Assembly (NCBI GenBank): GCA_900208305.1
Contig: OAPG01000005.1
Span: 372,001 to 436,000, forward strand
Reading direction: 5' to 3'
Origin: Melanopsichium pennsylvanicum
Lineage: Eukaryota; Basidiomycota; Ustilaginomycetes; Ustilaginales
DNA length: 64,000 nucleotides
Shown: positions 10,863 to 19,500 of the stretch, one piece after another
How the letters are laid out: every line of letters begins with the position of its first letter
Position numbering within the stretch: position 1 is the first letter of the stretch
The notes under the pieces: generated by a model
The model's input: the letters and a program-made list of their open reading frames with translations, nothing else
Database searches by the model: none
What the model was told of the DNA's origin: nothing
Position numbers and translations under genes: made by a program

Positions 10863-11131
10863 TGTTACAGGGACTCAGAATGAGTCCAGATTAAACCCTT
10901 GATTTTATCGGGTTTTGTATTGAGTCCCAGTAAAAGGTGGGTTTCCAGCCAATCATGTTTGGACACTTGCTAGAAGCTGTGGACAGGAACCAGAGGCTGT
11001 AGACAGCTGCTACAAGGGTTGGAAGGATCTCCAGCAGGTACACAGGGTCCAGATAACCGGCTTGGTAGGATTAGGGGTCAGGTGATAAGCAGCTACTGGC
11101 TCTGGTAGCCAGCACTGATAAGCACAGGGGG
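10863..11131 (+). repeat. Old LTR relic, left part
   Basis: The sequence begins TGTTACAGGGACTCAG. It continues, once element 1 is excised, into 34347 onward. The joined sequence reads like a U3/R region: clustered TGATAAG motifs (11083-11089, 11116-11122), then a TATA-like run and a transcription-start box on the right-hand side. It is a distant relative of the element 2 LTR. The left end is set only by the TG dinucleotide and is uncertain. Element 1 inserted at its 3' end, using GGGGG as the target duplication. Confidence 0.55.
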
Positions 11132-11561
11132 TGTTAGTGCCTACCAACCGGAGTCCAAAGAGGGGGTGCTCGGCCCCCCTCCTGATTGAGCGATCGTCGT
11201 GATCGGGCCCCGACCGACCCTCTCCGGACCCCTCGCAGCGGAGCGGTCGGCCTGACACGATCCTCCTACCGCCCAACCGCGGCTGGCCCCTCCGTACGTA
11301 GGATACGACCGTCGGCAACCTAACATTGTAACGCCGCGGTGGGAAGTGACCGATAGTTCCTGTACCTTACCACCCCGCCCCCGCCTGACATGAGGTTGCC
11401 TCCGGACCTCGTCGCATGTATTACTTAGTTAGCTCTATAGCAACGCAGTAGTGTGCTCTGACCCCCGACCGCCTGTGTCGCCCCGCCTACGACCTCTCCG
11501 TACCCGTAGCCTCCATCCCGGCTGTAGCCGCCCGCGGTATCTAGACCCTACAGCCTTAACA
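11132..11561 (+). repeat. Element 1, 5' LTR
   Basis: 430 bp, TGTT..AACA ends. Four differences from the 3' copy (three are C/T or G/A transitions). The interior string GTCGCATGTA at 11411-11420 is the exact reverse complement of the primer site at 11563-11572, which marks the likely transcript 5' end for self-priming. Confidence 0.95.
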
Positions 11562-11562
11562 T

Positions 11563-11572
11563 TACATGCGAC
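11563..11572 (+). promoter_or_regulatory. Element 1 self-priming primer-binding site
   Basis: TACATGCGAC starts one base after the 5' LTR and is a perfect reverse complement of LTR positions 11411-11420. There is no TGG start as expected for a tRNA primer. Tf1/sushi-type chromoviruses prime reverse transcription by folding the first ~11 nt of their own transcript onto such a site. Confidence 0.7.
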
Positions 11573-11600
11573 CTCCCCACGGGACGACGTCGTAACCAAG

Positions 11601-12836
11601 ATGAGTACACGCTCCAACCGACAAAACCAAACGGACGCCTCCCCCCAAGCGGAGGGAGATGCTCCCACCATCTCCCCCAGCGGAGACGAGCCCGCCAGCG
11701 TTGTTGCACCCTCAAGCGAACCGCCCGCCGCCCTGACCACCTTGGTCCAAGGGCAAGCGGATATCCTGGCGCTTCTGCGTGAAACCTCTGAACAACAGCG
11801 GCGCATTACCGCTCTGCTAGAGGCCGCTTTCTTCCCCAGGGAGGATCAACCTAGACCGGAGTCTTCCCAGCACTACCAAGGAGCAACCGCTGCCCAGGTC
11901 CCCCCGCCAACCGTAGCCCCCGTCTACGTGGAGGCCGCGCCCCGCGAGCCAGAGATTCGACTCCAGGCTCCGGAATGGGACGGCAGCCAAGACAAACTGG
12001 AGGACTTCTTGGATCAATGCGAACTCAACTTCGAGGCTAATCCCTCCAAGTTTCCGACGGATGCCCGTCGCATCATGTTTGCCATCGGCAACATGACGGG
12101 CAAACCACGAACCCGCATTCGCAATGTGCGACAACAGGAGGGGGAGGATCCGCCCTGGATGAGCTCCTGGAGGGCCTTTTGCGCCGACCTCCGTCGCGTC
12201 CATGGCGATCCCGACCCCAGCTACACCGCACGCCTCCAACTGAATGCCCTCCGCCAGAAGGGATCAGTATCGGAGCACGCGGCGGAGTTCATGTCGCTGA
12301 CGGCCAAATCGCACCTGACCGACCAGCAGCAGGCGTTGATGCTGTTCGAACAAAGCCTCCGGCCGCGCCTACGGGAAAAGCTCACCCACGTGCCGATGAC
12401 CGACATCCGTGACTTCATCAACGCCGCCATTGTCACGCAGCGCCGGATGCAGGTGATACAGGAGGCCACGACAAGACCCGCGGAGTCACAGCTGCGACAC
12501 CGACCGCCCCTCCCAGCCGTGACGGCCAAACGAGAGCCCCCGGAGGGACCCCGCAAAATGGAACAACCTCCACTACCGGCCAAGGACCCTACGCGTGATG
12601 CGGCGGAACGCCTCCGCCAGCACCGACGGACCAACGGGCAGTGCTTCGGCTGCGGTGGCAGCGACCATTTGGCCCGTGACTGCCCGAAGGCGCCCCAAAC
12701 ACAAACTCTCCGGGCACATGCTATTTCATTCGACAACGATTCCGGGACTATACTCGTCAACCCCATGGATGACGGGTCAGCCTCCAACCCCGACAGTGAC
12801 CTATCGGATTCGGAGGATCCCCCGGAGGGAAACTAA
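11601..12836 (+). CDS. Element 1 Gag
   Basis: 411 residues from the first ATG after the LTR; the frame is also open upstream into the LTR, but that part is leader. A retrotransposon gag core is seen around residues 110-260 (WDGSQDKLEDFLDQCELNF, then FCADLRRVHGD). A CCHC zinc knuckle CFGCGGSDHLARDC lies near residue 350. An acidic tail ends at a TAA at 12834-12836. It overlaps the -1 frame of pol by 37 nt, and the last sense codons form a slippery heptamer. Capsid/nucleocapsid function is inferred from the family. Confidence 0.9.
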   Translation: MSTRSNRQNQTDASPQAEGDAPTISPSGDEPASVVAPSSEPPAALTTLVQGQADILALLRETSEQQRRITALLEAAFFPREDQPRPESSQHYQGATAAQVPPPTVAPVYVEAAPREPEIRLQAPEWDGSQDKLEDFLDQCELNFEANPSKFPTDARRIMFAIGNMTGKPRTRIRNVRQQEGEDPPWMSSWRAFCADLRRVHGDPDPSYTARLQLNALRQKGSVSEHAAEFMSLTAKSHLTDQQQALMLFEQSLRPRLREKLTHVPMTDIRDFINAAIVTQRRMQVIQEATTRPAESQLRHRPPLPAVTAKREPPEGPRKMEQPPLPAKDPTRDAAERLRQHRRTNGQCFGCGGSDHLARDCPKAPQTQTLRAHAISFDNDSGTILVNPMDDGSASNPDSDLSDSEDPPEGN

Positions 12837-15800
12837 GGGTCGATGGGTTCCTTCGGTCCGAACCCATCGACAACCTAAGCCAGCTCCGGGTGCTCGCCGC
12901 AGCATTCTGGGCAGCCCACCGGACCAACACTCCCGTCGTGGAGCAAGAGGGACCCGTTCTCCGGATCCATCGACACCCTACCTTACCAACCTACGAATGC
13001 TTGGTAAGCGTCGGCGACATGCAAGGCCTTGCCTTGCTCGATACCGGCGCCACCGCCTCTTTCATTACTCCCGAAATGGTCGCAACGGCCAACATTCCTA
13101 CCCACTCCCTCCGTAAATCCGTCCACGCCACATTCCTCCAGGGCATGTCGGCCGCCATCAGTCGCCACGCGGCGGTGGATATCATCATCAACAACCACTG
13201 CATCACCTCACGCCACCGACTCTTCATCACCCCCATGACCTCCCACGACGTGCTGTTGGGGATGGATTGGATCGAGGCCGCCAGGCCGGAGCCAAACTAT
13301 ACCCTCCGTACGTGGGACCTCCGGGTCCCCCACACCGTCACGGTGCCCTCCAACCCCAAAATCGAAAAGAACGAACTCCACAACTTGGTTGGCCGGCGAC
13401 AGCTGGTCTCCACTGAGGAGGACCTGCTGGTCCTCCCAGAACCGGAAGAGGAGCTACTGCCCCTCCGAGCTTCCGCGACCGACCTCGCCGTCCTACCGCC
13501 AGAGTACCGCGAGTACGCCGACGTCTTCGACGCCAAGAGGGCCGACCAATTGCCTCCCCACCGCCCACACGACCACGAGATCAACCTGGAGGCTGGCAAA
13601 ACCCCTCCCTACGGCGCACTCTACTCCCTGTCGCACCGCGAACAAGAGGAGCTCCGGAACTACCTCCGGAAGATGCAGGCCATTGGCTTCATCCGACCGT
13701 CGAGTAGCCAAGCTGCCGCGCCCCTCCTTTTTGTACCAAAGAAGGACGGTCGCCTCCGGCCGTGTGTGGACTACCGCGCCCTCAACGCCATCACCGTCAA
13801 GGATTGCTACCCGATCCCCCTCATCTCCGAACACCTTGATCGGCTGGCGACGGCCAAGATCTTCACTAAATTCGACCTGAAGGGTGCCTACAACCTCCTC
13901 CGGATCGCCCCCGGCCACAAATGGAAGACCGCATTCCGCACGCGCTACGGCAGCTACAAATACCTCGTCATGCCGTTTGGCCTCTGCAACGCTCCGGCGA
14001 CCTTCCAACGGCTCATGAACCACATGCTGTCGGATCTCTTAGACGTGTCCGTCATCGTATATCTGGACGACATCCTAGTCTTCTCCAACAACGAGGCCGA
14101 CCACCACCACCACGTCTGCCAAGTGTTGGATCGATTACGGAAGCATCAGCTGTATTGCGCTCCGGACAAATGCGAATTCCACACCGACTCCGTCAAGTTC
14201 CTCGGCTACCTCGTCAGTCCCGACGGCCTCTCCATGGACCCGACCAAGGTCAGTACAGTCTTGGAGTGGCCGCCACCACAGTCGATCCGACAGATCCAAG
14301 TCTTCCTCGGATTCGCCAACTTCTACCGTCGCTTCATCCGCCACTATTCTCGTGTAGCGGCCCCCCTCACCGACCTCCTGAAAGGAGGAGCCTCCGGAAA
14401 GGTAGATCTGCCCCCGGAAGCAACGGCAGCCTTCAACCGGCTGAAAGAAGCGTTCACCTCTGCCCCTATCCTCCGGCACTTCTCTCCAACGCTCTACACC
14501 GTCGTCGAAACAGACGCGAGCGATGCTGTGGTAGCCGCCGTGCTGTCGCAGTGGCACCCACAGCCGGGCGCCGACGCGAGCGCCGAGCCCAACAGCCGCT
14601 CGCATACCCTCCATCCTGTGGCATACTGGTCGCAAAAGATGATCCCGGCGGAGCGTAACTACAAAATCCACGACAAGGAACTCCTGGCTATCGTAGACGC
14701 CTGCGGCGCTTGGAGACACTACCTCCATGGCCTCACCCGACCGTTCCTCATTTACACCGACCACCAGGCGCTCCAGTATTTTCAGACGAAGCGACAACTC
14801 AACCGTCGCCAAGCCCGCTGGCAAGCCGACCTGGCTGAGTTCGACTTCGTCCTCCACTACCGTCCGGGTAAGGAGGCCGTCCGCCCCAACGCTCTGAGTC
14901 GCCGGCACAACTTGTTCCCCGACGGACCGTCGCGCCCAGACCCCGCCAACCAAGCCACTCTCCTCCCTGTAAACTTGTTTGCAAGGGCAGCCGGCGTACA
15001 CTCCTCGGACCCCCTGCCTACGGAGTGGATCGAAACCCTCCGGAAAGCGGCCAACCTCCCCCCAAACGTTGCCGTCCGCGATGGTGTCCCGTACACCACA
15101 GAGGGTCACGTCTACCTGCCACCCCAATTACGGGACAAGGCACTCCACCTACTGCACGACCACCCTACGGCGGGACATCCTGGCCGCAAGACGACCCTCC
15201 ATCTCATGCGTCAACGTTTTTACTGGCCAACCATGGTGCAGGACACCGACAGCTATGTCGCCTCTTGCGCGGCCTGCCGAAGGGCAAAACACCCCCGTCA
15301 CAAACCCCACGGCTACCTTCTCCCGTCGGTCCCTCCCGATCGGCCGTGGTCCACTATTACCATGGACCACATCACTGACCTCCTGCCCTCCCTTGCCAAC
15401 GGCACCACCTACAACTCCATTCTCGTAGTCGTCGACCGCCTCACCAAGTTTGTGGTCTTCATTCCTGCAAACAAAACCGATACGGCGGAGACTTTGGCGT
15501 ACCAGCTCCACCGCTACGTCTTTTCATACTTTGGCCTCCCGGACACCATTGTATCTGACCGAGGAACCACGTTTGTAGCTTCCGTTTGGACGGAACTCCT
15601 CCGGGCCCTCCGGATTAAAGGGTCTTACTCGTCGGCCTACCACCCTCAAACAAATGGCCAGACCGAGCGAGCCAACCAGACGCTGGAGTTGTTCCTCCGC
15701 TTCTATACGGCCTACGACCACAGCGACTGGGCAACCCTCCTGCCGACAGCCCAGCTTGCGCTGAACCAAAGACCGTCGGCGACAACAACCATCGCCCCGG

Positions 15801-16396
15801 CTATAGCTTGCTTCACATTTGCACCTCGGGCACACCCCTCCATCCCCCCGGCCACCTCCAACGTTCCGTCGGCGGATAAAGTGCGGGTGTGCCAGGACGC
15901 CATCGCCAAAGCCAACCTTGCCGTCGCAAAGTGGTTTAACCGTCGCAGGAGCGACGTCTCGTTCCGCCGGGGGGACCTGGTGCTCCTCCGTACCAAGCAC
16001 CTCCGCAGCGACCGACCCTCCCACAAGCTCTCCAACCCCCTCGCCGGCCCGTTCAAAGTCGACAAGGTGATTAGCAACCGAGCCTACCGACTCCTCCTGC
16101 CTCCGTCGTGGAAGGTCCATCCCGTCTTTCACGTACAGATGCTGGAGCCATACCCCGACGGAGTCAGGGAGTCCAGCGACGCCCCCCAACCGACTACTCT
16201 GGAGGACGACTACGCCGATTTCGAAGTCGAGGGCGTATTGGACTCCCGCCGCCGCGCCGGACGCCTACAGTACAAGGTCTCCTGGGTAGGGTACCCCCCA
16301 AGCTGGGTCCCGGCGGAAGACGTGGACCGCGCCCCGGATCTGGTCGCTGCGTACCACGCCGCGAACCCAACCAAGCCGGCTCCTACCCGGCGTTAG
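12800..16396 (+). CDS. Element 1 Pol polyprotein with chromodomain
   Basis: The frame is open from 12800 and is entered by a -1 shift at 12833, giving about 1187 residues. Domains in order are: aspartic protease with LLDTGATASFI; reverse transcriptase with FDLKGAYNLLRI and the YLDD active site at 14060-14071; and RNase H with ETDASDAVVAAVLSQW and IYTDHQALQYF. An HHCC zinc finger (HPTAGHPGRKTTL..CAACRRAKH) leads into the integrase core, with D in TMDHITDLL, D in VSDRGTTF and E in NGQTERANQ. At the C-terminus a chromodomain (FEVEGVLDSRR..YKVSWVGYPPSWVPAEDV) suggests targeting to modified chromatin. Everything looks intact. Confidence 0.95.
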   Translation, partial: PIGFGGSPGGKLRVDGFLRSEPIDNLSQLRVLAAAFWAAHRTNTPVVEQEGPVLRIHRHPTLPTYECLVSVGDMQGLALLDTGATASFITPEMVATANIPTHSLRKSVHATFLQGMSAAISRHAAVDIIINNHCITSRHRLFITPMTSHDVLLGMDWIEAARPEPNYTLRTWDLRVPHTVTVPSNPKIEKNELHNLVGRRQLVSTEEDLLVLPEPEEELLPLRASATDLAVLPPEYREYADVFDAKRADQLPPHRPHDHEINLEAGKTPPYGALYSLSHREQEELRNYLRKMQAIGFIRPSSSQAAAPLLFVPKKDGRLRPCVDYRALNAITVKDCYPIPLISEHLDRLATAKIFTKFDLKGAYNLLRIAPGHKWKTAFRTRYGSYKYLVMPFGLCNAPATFQRLMNHMLSDLLDVSVIVYLDDILVFSNNEADHHHHVCQVLDRLRKHQLYCAPDKCEFHTDSVKFLGYLVSPDGLSMDPTKVSTVLEWPPPQSIRQIQVFLGFANFYRRFIRHYSRVAAPLTDLLKGGASGKVDLPPEATAAFNRLKEAFTSAPILRHFSPTLYTVVETDASDAVVAAVLSQWHPQPGADASAEPNSRSHTLHPVAYWSQKMIPAERNYKIHDKELLAIVDACGAWRHYLHGLTRPFLIYTDHQALQYFQTKRQLNRRQARWQADLAEFDFVLHYRPGKEAVRPNALSRRHNLFPDGPSRPDPANQATLLPVNLFARAAGVHSSDPLPTEWIETLRKAANLPPNVAVRDGVPYTTEGHVYLPPQLRDKALHLLHDHPTAGHPGRKTTLHLMRQRFYWPTMVQDTDSYVASCAACRRAKHPRHKPHGYLLPSVPPDRPWSTITMDHITDLLPSLANGTTYNSILVVVDRLTKFVVFIPANKTDTAETLAYQLHRYVFSYFGLPDTIVSDRGTTFVASVWTELLRALRIKGSYSSAYHPQTNGQTERANQTLELFLRFYTAYDHSDWATLLPTAQLALNQRPSATTTIAPAIACFTFAPRAHPSIPPATSNVPSADKVRVCQDAIAKANLAVAKWFNRRRSDVSFRRGDLVLLRTKHLRSDRPSHKLSNPLAGPFKVDKVISNRAYRLLLPPSWKVHPVFHVQMLEPYPDGVRESSDAPQPTTLEDDYADFEVEGVLDSRRRAGRLQYKVSWVGYPPSWVPAEDVDRAPDLVAAYHAANPTKPAPTRR
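12827..12871 (+). promoter_or_regulatory. Programmed -1 frameshift signal (gag-pol, element 1)
   Basis: GGGAAAC at 12827-12833 lies in the Gag frame as G GGA AAC, directly followed by the Gag stop TAA. After a five-base spacer comes a perfect 12-bp hairpin: arms GTCGATGGGTTC (12839-12850) and GAACCCATCGAC (12860-12871) with a nine-base loop. This matches the X XXY YYZ plus spacer plus stem layout of -1 frameshift sites. The pol frame, opening at 12800, is exactly -1. Confidence 0.85.
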
Positions 16397-16578
16397 GCAC
16401 GGATACGAGCGACGGTTGCCGTCGGGAGACCCCCCGCCGGAGCCAAAACCCCTCCGGTCCCCGACCTCTTGGGTAGGAGACCCGGTCGGGCTCCTCTCAC
16501 CCCCACTCCCACACACGGACACACACACACCCAAGCGACAGAAAAGAAAACAAGTGCATTCGAGGAGGGGCCCCGGGG

Positions 16579-19500
16579 CTAGTCCCTCAGGAAGCCCTCC
16601 AACCACGCCCAGACCACGTCCACCTGCTGTCGCGTGTTCTGCGACAGTTGCTGGATCTCGCTGATCCGGCGGAGCTCTCGCTCGCCGCCGGTCCTCAGCG
16701 ACTCTGTCAGCAACAGCGCAGCCACGTCGGCCAGCCCCTGTTGAAATAACTCAGTCCCCTCCTGCACCCCGTGGAAGAGGGACTCGGCACGCCTTACGGC
16801 CGCACCCAGATCCCCCAGGCCCGTAGCGGACTCCCCCGGCTGGCCTTGGGCCCGCGCCCGAGTGCGGCGCCGCTCTCGGGCAGCCTCGGCTGGACGGTCG
16901 GGGCGAGACCTAGCTTGCTTGCGAGCCGCCTCCCGCTCCCGACCCACCGCGCCCACCCGAGCCACCTCCTCCCTCAGTTCCTCCTCCTCCTCCGGGATCT
17001 CGCCAAGTGTCCTCAGCGACAACCTGACGTTGGGGTGGGGGCGGCGACGCCGACCGACCCCTCCGGACCTCCACCTCTCAAGCAAGCACGCGTAAACCCT
17101 CATTCGGAGGGGACCTTGGGCGCCGCCAAGTGGTGGGACTGTCGAGGAAAACAAAAGGAGGAACAAGAGTCAGCCGACCACCCAAGACATCGCGACAGAC
17201 GCCCGACGGAAATACTTACCGCGCATATCCGCGTCGCAGGGTTGCCCATGGTGCCCCTGACACCGACGGCAGCGGAGATCGCCTCCCGCCCGCTCACAGG
17301 CAACGCCGGCGCATACGCTGTAAAGACAACACAGGCGAGGAGACTGACAATGTGAACTGGCAAACGAGACTGGGATTGATGATGGTGTCAAGACAACAAA
17401 GACAGTTGGACCACAAGAGTAATGAGCTAAGTGACTCCTGAGCACAAGCCATGTACACACGCAGTGCCTGCTCGTGAGAGGCTTGTGAAAGGGGCAAGGC
17501 CGGTGAGCACTGGCCGGGACTCGGCGAAGGCGGAAGCGGAAGGCCGGTGAGCACGTGACAAAGGTGAGCACGTGACAAGTGAGAAGGTGAGCACGTGACA
17601 AGTGAGCACGTGACACACCCCCTCCAAAGGAGAGAGCGTCTGCGCGAAAGAGAAGGAGAAGGGGGGCAGACAAGACGAACAAGACTGAGATGAAACGGCT
17701 CGCGTGGGTTGTACACAGCGAGAGACAAGACGGTCGAATGTGTTGTACAAGACGACGGAATTGATTGAACGGCTCGAGTGTGTTGGACACAACAAGAGAC
17801 AGAGATGATCGATTGTGTTGGACAAGTCGATAGGTGCGGCGGTCAAAGGTGTCCGAGGTGGCTAGGGTGGCTGCACTACGGACGATGAGTTTATGCAAAC
17901 ACGATTAAAGAAGTTCGGCGACCGCAATACTTAAGGGTGAAGTGTCCTCGGCGTCCTCTGCTGAGTCGATAGGGTTGAACAGCTGATCGCTGGCGGTCAC
18001 AAAAGGCCGAAGTCGTGAGTGGTGGACTCTGTTGGCCAAGGGTACGCCCTGTAGAGAGTGGAGTTGATAGCTGTTGTGGTAATGGTCGACCACACGGTAG
18101 GGACCGAGCCATCGTGCCTCAAGTTTGTTGCCAAATCCGTCAAGAGCATGATTTCAAAGGAGGACCAGGGACCCCGGAGAGAAAGGCTCAGAGATGCTGT
18201 GTCGAGTGTTCCACCTGTCGGCTCTGACCTTTTGTGCGGCCTGCAGCGCTGTCAAGGCCTCTTCTCTGGAGTCGGCGAGGAAGGCGAGGCGTAGCGTGAT
18301 ATCCGGATTGGAGATGTCGTCGGCCTGCCGACTGCTGAGCTTAGCCTGGTCGCTATGAAGGGACAGTTGGTCCCGAGGAACAAAACCAAAGAGAATTTCG
18401 GATGGCGATAAATTGGAGAGGTCGGGCATTGGTCGGCGGTTGAGGCTCATGAGAGCGTGCCGAAAGATGGAGGTGAAGGCGGACTGGGAGGTGTTGGATG
18501 GCACATCGGCGAGGGAAGTACGAAGACGGTCCCACAACAGACCGTGGCTTCGTTCGACTAATCCGTTGACCTGATGCGCGTATGGAGGGCTGAAATAAGT
18601 TGTGATGTGCCGTTCATTGCACCAGTCCGAGAAGGTGTTGTTGCGTTCGAAGAAATGATCTGCGATGATCGTGCTGGGCAAGCCGACCATCGTCTCTAAG
18701 TCCGACAACGCCTTGATTGCCACCTGGGTGTTGGGGGGTCGCTTGTGAAGCCATCCCCATACGTACCGAGTAACATAATCTACGACGACGAAGGCACCCT
18801 CGAATCCTGCGTGTCGGATAGTGACGAAGTCAATGCCGATTGTCACGGGAGTGGGTCCCAAGGGAAAGGTCTGCGCAGGGCAGAGATGTTGAATCGGCTG
18901 AGATCCGGTGGGAGAGCATGTCTCGACGGATCTCAGGGAGATCTGGTGGATATTGGTGGGCTCATGGGATTTAAGGTTAGCGCAGAACCGAGAAGTTGAA
19001 TCGGACGAAATCCGGTGAGAGAGCAGGTCTCGACGGATCTCACGGAAATTCGGCGAGTGGCAGTGACTTGCCGGATATCAAAGGTATCGATGGCAAGGGG
19101 AGCATCTGCGATGGCGGCGACCAACGCCACGCCGGAACGACACGTGGGCCAATCGACGCCCAGGGGGCAACGGAGAGGGAGCACGCGGGCGTGCTCGGAA
19201 GCACCCTGCCAAAGGACTAGGGGGCAGTCTTATCGTGCGGGGGTCCAAGCTCGACGCACGCAGGTCGTACAGTACCGATGGACCTCGCACACGATACATA
19301 TATATATAAATACTCTGTTCCCCGCTATCGGATGAGCGGAAGCTCATCCACTCTATCTTATATCTCAGTCACACATAGTTATCAGTACGTCGTACTTACC
19401 ATACTCTTCACACGTTGCACATCGCAATACCATTTATTGCGATCCATATAGTCTGTGTCCCCGTCGGTGAACGGAGAACAACGTATAGACGTTGTCGACA

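Noticed and set aside
10414..10902. 162-codon frame in the left flank
   Set aside because: Low-complexity Leu/Ser/Phe-rich translation of AT-rich sequence, running into the old LTR; no family.
12890..12892. Pol of element 1 starting independently at this codon
   Set aside because: The codon is GTG; the frame is open upstream to 12800 and a frameshift cassette explains the entry better.
14135..15127. 330-codon minus-strand frame opposite element 1 pol
   Set aside because: It mirrors the GC-rich third-position pattern of the intact pol frame, has no domain resemblance, no promoter and no splice structure. It is treated as a shadow, unlike the antisense genes outside pol.
17170..17898. Long minus-strand frame across the element 3 3' LTR into element 1
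   Set aside because: Only its last part is genuine (exon 3 of the element 1 antisense gene). The rest reads through LTR repeats and is an artefact of the insertion.
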